From Acidobacteriota bacterium (GTDB lineage Bacteria; Acidobacteriota; UBA6911; RPQK01; JAJDTT01), in NCBI GenBank assembly GCA_028874215.1, contig JAPPLF010000108.1, forward strand, positions 67,730 to 131,729: a stretch of 64,000 nt of DNA, written 5' to 3'. A model generated the notes under the pieces. The model was not told the origin of the DNA, ran no database searches, and saw nothing but the letters and a program-made list of their open reading frames with translations. Below are positions 18,330 through 27,720 of this stretch, one piece after another. The stretch's first letter is position 1; every line of letters begins with the position of its first letter. Made by a program: the position numbers and the translations under genes.

Positions 18330-19514
18330 ATGCCTATTCTGATTTGCATCTTGGCCTTCTTGCTGATGCCGCTTTCGGCATTCGCCTCGGACCACAACAC
18401 CCTCACCTCGGAGGAGGCCGCGGCGGGATGGATCCTGCTCTGGGACGGCAAGACCGAGTACGGCTGGGAATGGCATGGGGACGCCCGCTGGAAGGTGGAC
18501 GACGGAGTGCTCCGATCCGACGGCGGCGGGTATGGGTGGCTGGGCACGACCAGCATGTTCGGCGACTTCGAGCTCAGCCTGGAATTTCGCACCGCAGAGG
18601 ACGGGAACAGCGGCATCTTTCTCCGCTCCGCCCGCAGGGGGCCGCCCCACGAGACCGGGTACGAACTCCAGGTCTACAACCGGCAGCCGCAGGGCTACAA
18701 CACAGGCAGCCTGGTCTTCTATGTGAAAGCGGAACCCGCCCGGTTCGAGGGTGGCCAGTGGAACCGGTACGAGGTTCGCGCCGTGGGGAGCCGTTTCGTC
18801 GTGAAGCTCAACGGGAAGCAGGTGCTGGACGCCAATGACTCGTCGCATGCCGTGGGCGTGATCGGGCTGCAGTACAACGTGGACAAGCCCATCGAGTATC
18901 GCAATATCAAGCTCAAGCCGCTGGGGTTGAGCCCGCTCTTCAATGGACAGGATCTGAGTGGTTGGCGGAAGGTCGATCGCCCCAACCGGGACGACGTGCA
19001 TGAATGGTCGGTGAGGGACGGGATCCTCCACGTGGAGAAGGGCGCCGGACAACTGGAGACCGAGAAGGAACTCAAGAACCTGGTGCTGCAACTGGCGATC
19101 CGGACCAACCCGCCCCACGCCGGCCACCATCCCAACAGCGGCGTCTTCTTCCGGGGGGAGAAGGGGGTCTTCTGGAGCGGGTACGAGTCCCAGATCCGAA
19201 ACGAGTTCCGCAACGGCGATCGCACGCAACCCCATGACTTCGGCACGGGGGGACTCTATTTCTACGTGCCGGCCCGCGAAGTCATTCCCGAAGATGGAGA
19301 GTTCTTCTACAAGACGGTCATCGCCCATGGCCGCCATCTGGCGGTCTGGGTCAACGGCGTCCAGACCAGTGACTGGGAAGACCCGCGGCCGCCCGGCAAC
19401 AATGCCCGGCGCCAAGCCCGGCTGGTTCCCGGTGTGGTCAGCCTTCAGGCCCACGATCCCACCACGAACCTGGACTTCAAGAACATCCGGGCCGTCGAGC
19501 TGCCGGAGCGTTGA
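18330..19514 (+). CDS. Secreted protein with two DUF1080 (3-keto-disaccharide hydrolase-like) domains
   Basis: This 394-residue protein has a signal peptide MPILICILAFLLMPLSAFA; the ATG at 18330 has GGAG 7 nt upstream, which rejects a longer frame from 18171. The first DUF1080 jellyroll (about 25-205) contains GWILLWDGKTEYGWEW and GNSGIFLRS. The second (about 210-394) contains LFNGQDLSGWRKV and NSGVFFRG. Members of this family bind or hydrolyse glycosides, some with 3-keto sugars; the tandem arrangement suggests one binding and one catalytic unit, which is inference. It converges on the ComA-like gene with a hairpin between them. Confidence 0.85.
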   Translation: MPILICILAFLLMPLSAFASDHNTLTSEEAAAGWILLWDGKTEYGWEWHGDARWKVDDGVLRSDGGGYGWLGTTSMFGDFELSLEFRTAEDGNSGIFLRSARRGPPHETGYELQVYNRQPQGYNTGSLVFYVKAEPARFEGGQWNRYEVRAVGSRFVVKLNGKQVLDANDSSHAVGVIGLQYNVDKPIEYRNIKLKPLGLSPLFNGQDLSGWRKVDRPNRDDVHEWSVRDGILHVEKGAGQLETEKELKNLVLQLAIRTNPPHAGHHPNSGVFFRGEKGVFWSGYESQIRNEFRNGDRTQPHDFGTGGLYFYVPAREVIPEDGEFFYKTVIAHGRHLAVWVNGVQTSDWEDPRPPGNNARRQARLVPGVVSLQAHDPTTNLDFKNIRAVELPER

Positions 19515-19537
19515 CCGGCGTCACGTGCGCCGGTTTC
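19514..19537. terminator. Hairpin between convergent genes
   Basis: A 7-bp perfect stem ACCGGCG / CGCCGGT with a 7-nt loop (TCACGTG) lies directly at the stop of the DUF1080 gene and before the end of the convergent ComA-like gene. Only three T residues follow, so intrinsic termination is possible but not strong. Confidence 0.4.
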
Positions 19538-20327
19538 AGGACGCCGGTCCCTTGCCGGCGTTGATGCCGAGTTCTCGCCGATAAGCCTCGAGCGACAGCA
19601 GGTCGTCCGGCATCACGTTCCCCACGTTCACTTCGGGGCCGAATCGATCCACCAGGTCGCGCCGCATCCGATGGATGTGGTGCGACGCGACACCGGGGAT
19701 CCAGGGTCCGGGGAGTTCGAACATGACACGATCGAGACCGACGGCCGCCACCGTTTCGTCGACCTCGCGACAGGTCGCGTCATCGGCGTGAACCAGCTCC
19801 GCGGCCTCCAGCAGGATGATGCTGGCGCCGGCGTCCAGGCAGGCCCTGGCGTCGTCGGGAAAGCTGGGACCGTGGGAGAGGCCCTCCTTCTTGCCGACCT
19901 CCCCCAGGACGCCCATCCCGAATCCGGACACGGCTTCCTCGATGACCCGGACCTTCCATTCCAAAGGGACGTCGGCCACGTTGTTGGAGACTTCGATCCA
20001 GCGGTATCCGGCCCTTCGGCAGGCCGGAAGGTAGAGATCGGCTTTCCCGTGGACCTGGGCGTACTCGAGATACTGGCCGCCGGGGAAAGCCTCGATCCGG
20101 TGAGCCCGGTAGGCCTCGATCTTCTCGACCAGGACTGCACCCGTGAGCAGACGCGACAGACCGACGGCGATCTTGGCGAAGTCGATGTAGGGCGCCGCGG
20201 TGGCGGCCAGGTCGTTCTGGTGGCCGGCGCCAAGGCCCCAATCCACGACCATGGTCAGACCCGACGACCGGGGCTTCCGGCTGCGCGGAGCGCCGTCCAA
20301 GCCGGCGAATATGTGCCGTTCGTTCAT
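19536..20327 (-). CDS. Phosphosulfolactate synthase (ComA) family protein
   Basis: This 263-residue protein matches the ComA family, which adds sulfite to phosphoenolpyruvate to give phosphosulfolactate. Family-like segments are RKPRSSGLTMVVDWGLG (about 18-34), APYIDFAKIAVGLSRL, FPGGQYLEYAQVHG, IEVSNNVADVPLEWKVRVI and GVLGEVGKKEG. The family feeds coenzyme M synthesis in archaea and sulfolactate formation in some bacteria. No comB or comC candidate lies nearby. The gene starts 16 nt after the flavoprotein gene, so both probably lie in one operon. The exact reaction here is inferred. Confidence 0.75.
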   Translation of the reverse strand: MNERHIFAGLDGAPRSRKPRSSGLTMVVDWGLGAGHQNDLAATAAPYIDFAKIAVGLSRLLTGAVLVEKIEAYRAHRIEAFPGGQYLEYAQVHGKADLYLPACRRAGYRWIEVSNNVADVPLEWKVRVIEEAVSGFGMGVLGEVGKKEGLSHGPSFPDDARACLDAGASIILLEAAELVHADDATCREVDETVAAVGLDRVMFELPGPWIPGVASHHIHRMRRDLVDRFGPEVNVGNVMPDDLLSLEAYRRELGINAGKGPAS

Positions 20328-20343
20328 CCGGACCCGGCTGGCG

Positions 20344-22812
20344 TCATCGAGTCAGTTTTCGGTTCTTGGGATCGTAACGGGGAATGGACACCACCGTCGC
20401 TGCGCATGGCTCCTCGAAATAGTCGATTTCCAGGCGGCTTCCCGGCAGAGAGGCCTCTGTGGGGAGATAGCTGAACGCCAGGTTCTCCTGAACCGTATAG
20501 CCGTAACCGGCACTGGTGACGTAGCCCACAGTGCTTGCCTCGAAGCGGACCGGCTCGGCTCCCATGAGCACCGTATCGGGGTCTTCCAGCCGGAGGCAGC
20601 ACCATTTCCGCCTCACCCCTTCGGTTTCGATCCTTTCCAGCGCGGCCTTTCCCAGAAAGTCCTTCTTGTCCATGCTCACGGCGAAACCGAGACCCGCTTC
20701 CAGTGGGTTGTATTCCGTGTGGACGTCGGCGCCCCACAGCCGGTAGCCTTTTTCCAGTCTCAGGCTCTCGAAAGCTCCTCCTCCCGCTGCCGCCGCTCCC
20801 AGGGATTGACCCGCCTCCCAGAGCGTGTCCCACAAATGCAATCCGTATTCCGTCGGAACGTAGAGTTCCCATCCAAGTTCTCCCACGTAGGAGATACGGA
20901 GAGCGACCACCGGCACGTGGCGCACGTAGATCCGCTGGGCCGTCAGGTAGGGAAAGGCCTGGTTCGACAGGTCGTTCTCGCTGACGGATTGGACCAGCTC
21001 CCGGGCGGCGGGACCCCAGACTCCCAGGCAGCACCATGCCGACGTCAGGTCCCGGATCTGGACCCGGCTCTTCCGGTCCAGATGGAGGCGGAGCCAGGCC
21101 AGATCGCGCATACCCGTCCCGGCTCCCGTGATGACCCAGAAGCGGTCCTCCTCCAACCGGGTGATGGTGAGATCGGCCTCCATCCCGCCGCGGCGGTTCA
21201 GCAGGGAGGTGTAGGTGATTCGGCCGGGAGGCCGGTCCATCCGGTTGGCGGCCAGGTGTTGGAGGGAGGCCAGGGCGCCCGGACCCGCGACCTCCAGCTT
21301 GGTGAAGGGGGTCAGATCGAACAGGCAGACCCGCTCCCGGGCGGCGCGATGCTCGGCGCCGATGAGGGGGGACCAGTAACGGGCGCTCCAGCCCTGTCGT
21401 CCGAGTCCTCCCTCAGGGGCCGGGAGGCGCTTGCTGGCGGCGAACCACTGGGGCCGTTCCCAGCCGGCGTTCTCGAACATCTCCCCTCCCAGTTCCTCCA
21501 GGCGCGGGTGAAAGGGGCTCAGTCGTAGCCGGCGCGGACGCTCGATCTGTTGGTTGGGGTGGATGACGTCGTAGACTTCGCGGTACTGCGTTCGTCCTCG
21601 AGCCAGGACATAGGGCCGGCTGGGGACATGGGCGTGGAAGCGATTGCAGTCCAGGTCGCGCAGGTCCAACGGGGGAAGACCCTCCACCATGTACTGGGCG
21701 ATGGCCCGGCCCACGCCGCCGCCGTGAGTCAGCCACACTCCCTCCGCCAGCCAGAAGCCCTCGAGATGGGCGGATTGTCCCAGCAATGACTGGCCGTCGG
21801 GGGTGAAGGCGAAGATCCCGTTGAGGCGGAAGGGGAACGATGCCTCCCGCAGGCAGGGGAACAGTTCCCTGGAGTCGGCCAAGGCGTTGTCGAAGTGGTG
21901 GGACGGAAAAGGACGGAGCGCCGGTTGGGGAGCACCCGACGGATCCGGACCCAATGACTCGACGTCCACCGGCAGCGGCTCGTGCCGGTAGGAGCCCACG
22001 CCATAGCGGTCGAAGTCCTGCCGGGAGTACATGGAGCGATCCTGGTGCCGGAGGATCGGTTGTGTGACCTCGTCGCCGGCTCCGGCTAGCGCGGGCAGGG
22101 GACCGGTCCGGGCGTAAAGGTGCTGCATGGGCTGCATGGGGACGGGAACCCCCGCCATCCTGCCGACTCGCGGGCCCCAGATTCCCGCGCAGAGAAGAAC
22201 CTTCCCGGCTTCAATGCGGCCTTGGCTGCAGACCACTGCCGTCACCCTGCCATCGCGTGATTCGATGGAGGTGACCCTGGCGTCGGGCATGAAGAGCGCG
22301 CCCCGGCTCCCGGCCTCCCGGGCCAGGGCCTTCAAGATGCGGACCCCCTTTCCCAGACCGTCGGAAGGGACGTGGTAACCGCTGTATATCCGCCGGGAAT
22401 CGATCTGGGGAACGAGGCATCCGACCTCTTCCGGAGTCAGGATCCGGGCCGGCAATCCCCAGGAGCGGGCCAGACCGGCACGCCGCTTCAGGTCCCGGTG
22501 CCGCTTCAGGCTGCCGGCGACTTCGATGCTTCCCACCGGATAGAAGCAGGAAGCTTCCGATTGGGAACCCAGTTCGCGGTAGAGCCGGACGGTCCACTGG
22601 GCCAGCTTGCAGACGGTCCGGGAAGGATTGGTCTGGAAGACCAGTCCGGGAGCGTGGGAGGTGGACCCAAGGACCTGAAACAGAGGCCCCTGATCCAGAA
22701 CGACCACATCGTCCCAACCGTAACGGGTCAGGTAGTAGGCGGCGCTGGAGCCCACGACGCCGGCCCCGATAATGACCAACCGGGCTTGGCGGGGGAGTCT
22801 TGGGGGATCCAT
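20344..22812 (-). CDS. FAD-dependent dimethylglycine/sarcosine dehydrogenase-like protein with GcvT domain
   Basis: This 822-residue multidomain flavoprotein has a DAO-type FAD domain (about 12-375) starting with VIIGAGVVGSSAAYYL. GSTSHAPGL follows near residue 50, whose His53 sits where dimethylglycine dehydrogenase covalently binds FAD. A short middle domain (about 380-435) leads to a folate-binding GcvT-like domain (about 440-710, with LFDLTPFTKLEVAG and YVGELGWELYVP) and a GcvT C-terminal barrel (about 720-815). Such enzymes oxidatively demethylate N-methyl amines and pass the carbon unit to tetrahydrofolate. The partner ComA-like gene makes an N-methylated sulfonate a possible substrate, but this is speculative. 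Confidence 0.82.
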   Translation of the reverse strand: MDPPRLPRQARLVIIGAGVVGSSAAYYLTRYGWDDVVVLDQGPLFQVLGSTSHAPGLVFQTNPSRTVCKLAQWTVRLYRELGSQSEASCFYPVGSIEVAGSLKRHRDLKRRAGLARSWGLPARILTPEEVGCLVPQIDSRRIYSGYHVPSDGLGKGVRILKALAREAGSRGALFMPDARVTSIESRDGRVTAVVCSQGRIEAGKVLLCAGIWGPRVGRMAGVPVPMQPMQHLYARTGPLPALAGAGDEVTQPILRHQDRSMYSRQDFDRYGVGSYRHEPLPVDVESLGPDPSGAPQPALRPFPSHHFDNALADSRELFPCLREASFPFRLNGIFAFTPDGQSLLGQSAHLEGFWLAEGVWLTHGGGVGRAIAQYMVEGLPPLDLRDLDCNRFHAHVPSRPYVLARGRTQYREVYDVIHPNQQIERPRRLRLSPFHPRLEELGGEMFENAGWERPQWFAASKRLPAPEGGLGRQGWSARYWSPLIGAEHRAARERVCLFDLTPFTKLEVAGPGALASLQHLAANRMDRPPGRITYTSLLNRRGGMEADLTITRLEEDRFWVITGAGTGMRDLAWLRLHLDRKSRVQIRDLTSAWCCLGVWGPAARELVQSVSENDLSNQAFPYLTAQRIYVRHVPVVALRISYVGELGWELYVPTEYGLHLWDTLWEAGQSLGAAAAGGGAFESLRLEKGYRLWGADVHTEYNPLEAGLGFAVSMDKKDFLGKAALERIETEGVRRKWCCLRLEDPDTVLMGAEPVRFEASTVGYVTSAGYGYTVQENLAFSYLPTEASLPGSRLEIDYFEEPCAATVVSIPRYDPKNRKLTR

Positions 22813-22938
22813 GAATGCGTGCGTCCTTGGAGGCGGAGCCTCCGTCCGGCCCGGATTCTATCGTCCTGGAAGTGACCGGAACAACACCCGCTGATCGTTC
22901 GCCGCCGTTGTCGGCGGGAAGGGAGATCCGGTCGACTG

Positions 22939-22967
22939 CCGTGACGACTTTTGCCACGGGCTGTTAA
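22939..22967. repeat. Dyad element copy 1 upstream of the symporter gene
   Basis: Arms CCGTGAC and GCCACGG, complementary at six of seven positions, flank the loop GACTTTT; three bases later comes GTTAA. The same 21-base dyad, three-base gap and GTTAA occur at 54504-54532 just upstream of fabH. It lies between the divergent flavoprotein and symporter genes, 31 nt before the symporter start. It may be an operator or a structured RNA element. Confidence 0.55.
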
Positions 22968-22998
22968 AGTTGCCCCTCTCCTACGGGAACCGAATCGG

Positions 22999-24498
22999 AT
23001 GATCCTCTCCTTCGTCCTCTATCTGGTGGTCCTCTTGGGGCTGGGCCTCTATGCGTCCCGTTTCATCAAGAGCCTGAAGGGGTTCCTGCTGGCCGACCGC
23101 TCCATGGGGCCGTTCGTCACCGCACTGTCTGCCGAAGCCTCCGCCATGAGCGGTTGGCTGCTGATCGCAATCCCCGCTCGCGCGTTCACCTACGGACTCG
23201 CCGCCATCTGGGTGGGATTGGCCTGTGTCATGGGGGACGCGGTGAGTTGGCTGTCGGTCTCCAAGCGGTTGCGGCGGCAGACGGAGCGGCTGCGGGCCCT
23301 GACCTTGCCCGAGTACTTTGAAAAGAGGTTCGCCAAGGAAGGAGGGTACGCCGTTCAACTGGTAGCCACCCTGGGAATCATGGTCTTCATGCTCATCTAC
23401 CTCTGGGCCCAATTCGTGGCCGCGGGCAAGGCCATGTCGGCCATTCTGGACTACGTCGATTACCCGGAAGCCACGCTGCTGGCTGCCATCATCATCATCG
23501 TGTACACGCTGCTGGGAGGATTCCGGGCCGTTGCCTGGACCGACTTCCTTCAAGGATTCATGATGCTGCTGGCCCTCACCATGCTGCCCCTGATCTGCCT
23601 GGCGAAAGTGGGCGGCTGGAATGCGCTCATGGGGCACCTTTCCCAGGTCTCCTCCGAGATGCCCGGAACCGCCAGTTCCAACCTGGATCACTGGTTCGCG
23701 GGGCTGACGGGGCTGGTGCTGTTCACCTTTCTCTTCGAGGACGCCGGAGTGGGGGTCGGCTATGTGGGTCAGCCTCACATCAGCGCCCGCTACATGGCGG
23801 TGCGGAAGGTCGCCCACCTGAAGACGGCTTTCATGGTGTCCGTCTGCTGGAACCTGCTGGCCGTTTCGGGAGCCGTGCTTCTGGGGCTGACCGCCCACTA
23901 TTGGTATCGATTCGCCGCCGCAGAGACGGTGCAGTCCCGCCTGGATTCCGCCCTGATCTTCAACGTGGAGCAGGTTCTGCCCATGATGGCTCGCCAGGTT
24001 CTGGATCCCTGGGTCGCCGGAATCCTGGTCTCGGCCACGCTGGCCGCCATCATGTCCTCGGCCGACAGCTTCCTGCTTTCCGCCGCCAGCTCCATGACCC
24101 GGGACGTCTACCAGCGCATCTTCCGGCAACAGGCATCGGAACGGGAACTGCTCAAGATATCGAGAGTGGTGACCATCGGACTGGGAACGGGCGCTCTGAC
24201 ACTGGCTCTCTCCACCGATCCCTGGGATCCGGAGGCCACCGTCTATCAGCTCGTCCTGTACGCCTGGGGTGGACTCTCCGCTTGCTTCACCGCGCCCCTG
24301 GTCATGGCCCTCTTCTATCGGAAAATGACGCGAGCCGGGTGTCTGGCGGGCATTCTGATCGGCGCCGGGACCAGCTTGGTCTGGCGCAACATCGAGGCCC
24401 TTTCCTCCGTCGCCTACGAATTGATCCCCTCGGTGATCGTCTCAGGCTGCACCATTTGGGTCGTCTCACGACTGACCTGGAACGGTGACCCCAAGTAG
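22999..24498 (+). CDS. Sodium:solute symporter (SSS family, PutP-like)
   Basis: This 499-residue polytopic membrane protein has about 13 hydrophobic segments. The core SSS signature region includes GPFVTALSAEASAMSGWLL, LLGGFRAVAWTDFLQGFMM and ILVSATLAAIMSSADSFLL, where the Ser/Asp cluster normally contributes to the sodium site. The ATG at 22999 places the first membrane segment at the N-terminus; an upstream start at 22951 would add charged residues. It most resembles proline/organic-acid symporters. Because it diverges from the flavoprotein/ComA-like operon, it may import that pathway's substrate. Confidence 0.88.
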   Translation: MILSFVLYLVVLLGLGLYASRFIKSLKGFLLADRSMGPFVTALSAEASAMSGWLLIAIPARAFTYGLAAIWVGLACVMGDAVSWLSVSKRLRRQTERLRALTLPEYFEKRFAKEGGYAVQLVATLGIMVFMLIYLWAQFVAAGKAMSAILDYVDYPEATLLAAIIIIVYTLLGGFRAVAWTDFLQGFMMLLALTMLPLICLAKVGGWNALMGHLSQVSSEMPGTASSNLDHWFAGLTGLVLFTFLFEDAGVGVGYVGQPHISARYMAVRKVAHLKTAFMVSVCWNLLAVSGAVLLGLTAHYWYRFAAAETVQSRLDSALIFNVEQVLPMMARQVLDPWVAGILVSATLAAIMSSADSFLLSAASSMTRDVYQRIFRQQASERELLKISRVVTIGLGTGALTLALSTDPWDPEATVYQLVLYAWGGLSACFTAPLVMALFYRKMTRAGCLAGILIGAGTSLVWRNIEALSSVAYELIPSVIVSGCTIWVVSRLTWNGDPK

Positions 24499-24510
24499 CG
24501 CTGAACCGGA

Positions 24511-25428
24511 CTAACCCGATTTTTCGACCCGGGCCCCCTGCGTGTCCAGGTCCAAGACCCGGAACTGGGCGCGGGTCCCTGCCGCCGCCAGAGTGCGGAC
24601 CATCCAGGCGCCGACCTCCGCTTCCCGGTCGGCCACCAGGGCGATCACGGTGGAGCCCGAACCGCTGATGAAGGTGCCCAGGAGCGAGGCGCTCCAGTCG
24701 CTTTCCGGGGGAGGTCCGGCCAGCACCTCATCAAGTCCCGGCACGAGGCTCGCCCGGTATGACTGGTGGATCCGATCCAACGTCGCTTCCCGCAGAAGGC
24801 GGGCCTCGCCGGTGTGAAGGGCATGCACCAACAGAGAGGCGCGCTGGATGTTGAACACAGCGGTGGCCAGATCGTAGGACCGGGGCAGGATGGCGCGGGC
24901 TTCGGGTGTGGAGATGGCCTGATCCGGTACGGCCACGACGAATCGGCAGCGCAGGGCGGAACGCAATCGCAGGGAATGCACCCGGGAACCGGATGTCCAG
25001 GAAAGGACCCATCCGCCCAGCAGGCTGGCGGCCAGGTTGTCGGGATGGCCTTCCAGGGGAAAGGCGATCCGGAGGGCGTCGCCGTCGGAAAAGCGTTCCC
25101 CCGTGATCTGCTCCGCGATCTTGATTCCCGCGATGATGGCGGCGCCGCTGCTGCCCAGCCCGCGGGTGAGGGGGATGGGGTTGCCGATGCTGAGGCGAAT
25201 CCCGGGCAGCCCGGCGCCCAAGTTGGAGAACGCGGTCCTCAGGGAGCGGTCCAGGACGTTTTCTTCAAGGGGCAGGCTCCAATCCGGAGGCCACTCCACT
25301 CCGACTCCCTCGATGGGCTCCACTCCGATGGTCAGGTAAAGGCTCAGGGCTGCCGAGAGAGTATCGAACCCGGGTCCCAGATTGCTGGTGCTGGCCGGAA
25401 CGCGGACCTGGAAAGGATCCCAGCTCAT
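24511..25428 (-). CDS. thrB: Homoserine kinase
   Basis: This 305-residue GHMP kinase phosphorylates homoserine in threonine synthesis. It starts VRVPASTSNLGPGFDTL, the typical N-terminal motif, and has the ATP-binding loop PLTRGLGSSGAAI at about residue 90 and the C-terminal ISGSGSTVIAL. The length is normal. Its ATG overlaps the TGA of aroDE in an ATGA arrangement (25425-25428), so translation is coupled. It is the last gene of pgsA-aroDE-thrB. Confidence 0.93.
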   Translation of the reverse strand: MSWDPFQVRVPASTSNLGPGFDTLSAALSLYLTIGVEPIEGVGVEWPPDWSLPLEENVLDRSLRTAFSNLGAGLPGIRLSIGNPIPLTRGLGSSGAAIIAGIKIAEQITGERFSDGDALRIAFPLEGHPDNLAASLLGGWVLSWTSGSRVHSLRLRSALRCRFVVAVPDQAISTPEARAILPRSYDLATAVFNIQRASLLVHALHTGEARLLREATLDRIHQSYRASLVPGLDEVLAGPPPESDWSASLLGTFISGSGSTVIALVADREAEVGAWMVRTLAAAGTRAQFRVLDLDTQGARVEKSG

Positions 25429-26888
25429 CCGACGCTCGCCAGATCCTGCGGGTGGCTCCGGACCAATTCCAGCATGGAGTCCCGATCAGGCTCCCGGCCC
25501 GTCCAGGCCGAGAACTGGAGCGCCGCCTGCTCCACGAACATCTCCATTCCCGAAATGGTTCCAATGCCCTTTCGGGTCGCGAGCGCCAGGAGCTTCGTCT
25601 CCTCCGGCTGGTAGACCAAGTCATAGACCCACTCGAACCGCAGGTCCTGCTCGGCCAGCAGGGAGGCGTCCTCGTCCGGGGATTGGCCCACCGGGGTGGT
25701 GTTGACGCAGAGAAAAGCGGAAGCGGGGAGGTCCGGAAGGACGGTATGGGGACAGCCGTACGAGCGCGCAAACCGTCCGACCCGTTCCGGACTGCGTCCG
25801 GCCACCGTTACCCGCGCTCCCCGGGCGATCAAGGCCTCGGCCACCGTGTGGGCGACACCGCCGTTTCCCAGGATCAGCGCTTCTCTGCCGCGGATGGAGG
25901 CCCGGGAAAGAAGCGGCCGCAGGAACCCGCGATAGTCGGTGTTCAGGCCCTCCCACCGGCCGTCGTTGCGCACCAGCGTGTTGATTGCGGGCGCTGCGGC
26001 AGTGTCTCGGGATGCCAGGGCGGCGGCATCCTGCTTGAACGGCAACGTCACGCTGAACCCCTTGAAGGAGAGCCGGCTGCCCTCCAGGTAACGGAACCAC
26101 GGCTCCAGCTCGTCCAGCCGAATCGGAAGGTAGAGCTGGCGGTCCAGCCCATGCCGCTTGAAGAGCCGGTTGTGGATCCAGGGAGACCGGGAGTGGGCCA
26201 CCGGATTCCCCAGAACGGCATACAGATCGGGAGGCTGATTCCAGGAGTCGAGCCGGTAGAGGTCCACGGCGGTTTCCAGGCTGAACTGGCCTGGAGCCGT
26301 TCCCTCGCCCTCTTCCTCCGCCACGAAGGTCCAGGCGTTCCCCAGGAAAGCACCCAGGGCCCGGGAGGGCTGGCCGAAGTCCCCCATGCCCAGGAGCACG
26401 TAGGCTGCCCCCTGGGGGACCGATTCCATCCAGCTCAACAGGGTCACCAACTCCCGGGTGGAGGAGACCATCACGGCGATCTTGACCACGTCGCCTTCCA
26501 GGGCGTCGAGTCTGGAGTAGAGCCGGTTCAGATCTCCGGGAAAGGAGTCGAAGGAGTGGAAAGACCGGATCAGGCGTGTCGTGCCGGGAAACGGCGGGAG
26601 TTCCTGGACGTCATGTTCGACGTCGACCCAATGGAATCCGCTCCGTGCGGCCTCCAGGAGCAGGTTCAATCGATCGGCTTCCGGCCCCGTGTAGCCGCCC
26701 CCTTCGCGCGGGGGACGGCAAGTGGCGATGAACTCGGTCCCGGTGTCGGCCGGCAGGGGCGGGACCTGAGGTTGCGCGAGGCTGTCCAGGCGGCATTCGA
26801 TGAGGGCCACCCGGCCCGCATATCGATGAATCTTGTCCAACAGGCGTGCCGGTGATTCCTCGCCCAGGGCAAGACAGAGTTTGGGCAT
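25425..26888 (-). CDS. aroDE: Bifunctional 3-dehydroquinate dehydratase / shikimate dehydrogenase
   Basis: This 487-residue protein fuses two consecutive steps of aromatic amino-acid synthesis. The N-terminal type I dehydroquinase (about 1-215) has VALIECRLDSL, TCRPPREGG and the probable Schiff-base lysine in DVVKIAVMVSS. The C-terminal AroE (about 225-480) has LGNPVAHSRSPWIHN, the catalytic lysine in GFSVTLPFKQD, GLNTDYRGF and NADP motif GNGGVAHTV. The ATG at 26888 is preferred; a GTG at 26903 overlapping the pgsA stop is possible. Such fusions are known from plants and some bacteria. Confidence 0.92.
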   Translation of the reverse strand: MPKLCLALGEESPARLLDKIHRYAGRVALIECRLDSLAQPQVPPLPADTGTEFIATCRPPREGGGYTGPEADRLNLLLEAARSGFHWVDVEHDVQELPPFPGTTRLIRSFHSFDSFPGDLNRLYSRLDALEGDVVKIAVMVSSTRELVTLLSWMESVPQGAAYVLLGMGDFGQPSRALGAFLGNAWTFVAEEEGEGTAPGQFSLETAVDLYRLDSWNQPPDLYAVLGNPVAHSRSPWIHNRLFKRHGLDRQLYLPIRLDELEPWFRYLEGSRLSFKGFSVTLPFKQDAAALASRDTAAAPAINTLVRNDGRWEGLNTDYRGFLRPLLSRASIRGREALILGNGGVAHTVAEALIARGARVTVAGRSPERVGRFARSYGCPHTVLPDLPASAFLCVNTTPVGQSPDEDASLLAEQDLRFEWVYDLVYQPEETKLLALATRKGIGTISGMEMFVEQAALQFSAWTGREPDRDSMLELVRSHPQDLASVG

Positions 26889-26899
26889 GGGGGTCCAAG

Positions 26900-27466
26900 T
26901 CACCCGTTCACGGCCGGACCGGAGTCGCCGCCGCCGTCGATTCGGCCCCAGAACCTGTGGAAGTACTCGACCATGGAAGCGCAGGCCAGAATCACCACCA
27001 CCCAGAGCAGGTATTGTCCGGCGCTGGCCAGCCAGGCGGAATCCCGTTGTCCCAGAATCAGGCAGCTCACGCAAAGCACCTGGGTCCACATCTTGGCCTT
27101 TCCCAATGGGGAAGCGTCGATGGTGACGCCTTGAGCCGAGGCGATGCTTCGGAGTCCGGTTACGGCAAGCTCGCGGCCGATGACCAGGATCACCATCCAA
27201 GCGGAGGCAACTCCCCACTCCACCAGCGCGACCAGGGCCGCCGATATGAGCACTTTGTCCGCCACCGGATCCAGGAGCTTGCCCAGTGTGGTCACCTGCA
27301 GCCGTTTACGCGCCAGATAGCCGTCGAAATAGTCGGTCGCCGACGCGGCGAGGAACACGATGAATCCCCACAATTCCCGGTCCTTGAACTTCCCCGTCAG
27401 CAGCACGACGAGAAGCAGGGGCACCAGAAAAATTCGCGTAACCGTGAGGCCGTTCGGCAGGTTCAT
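26900..27466 (-). CDS. pgsA: CDP-diacylglycerol-glycerol-3-phosphate 3-phosphatidyltransferase
   Basis: This 188-residue inner-membrane enzyme makes phosphatidylglycerol phosphate from CDP-diacylglycerol. The CDP-alcohol phosphotransferase motif is complete: DYFDGYLARKRLQVTTLGKLLDPVADK-type spacing of Asp/Gly/Arg/Gly/Asp/Asp at about residues 45-72. It starts MNLPNGLTVTRIFLVPLLL, as usual, and has five to six membrane segments. It opens the operon leading into aroDE and thrB. Confidence 0.93.
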   Translation of the reverse strand: MNLPNGLTVTRIFLVPLLLVVLLTGKFKDRELWGFIVFLAASATDYFDGYLARKRLQVTTLGKLLDPVADKVLISAALVALVEWGVASAWMVILVIGRELAVTGLRSIASAQGVTIDASPLGKAKMWTQVLCVSCLILGQRDSAWLASAGQYLLWVVVILACASMVEYFHRFWGRIDGGGDSGPAVNG

Positions 27467-27720
27467 GGGTCGCTAAAGTAACACAATCTCCGAAAGAGTC
27501 ACAAACGCTTCCGGGGGGCTCTGAAGCCGCTTGCCAGCTCTGTTCAACGATGCGCCCGCAATGCGCGTCCTGGCCGCCTGCCGGGGCCGGGTTGGCCAAG
27601 CTTGCGGCGAAATTGAAACTATTTCGAGTATCCGCTGTCTAAATTTCGCTTGAAGGGATTGACAGGGAGCGCAGGAATTTCGTCAAATGGGCGGCCCGGA
27701 GATCGGAGAGAGGTTCCGGA

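Noticed and set aside
27467-27720. Possible tRNA or small RNA in the 254-nt gap between pgsA and the 3D-domain gene
   Set aside because: No cloverleaf or conserved TTC loop could be assembled; only a weak TTGACA box near 27659 is visible.
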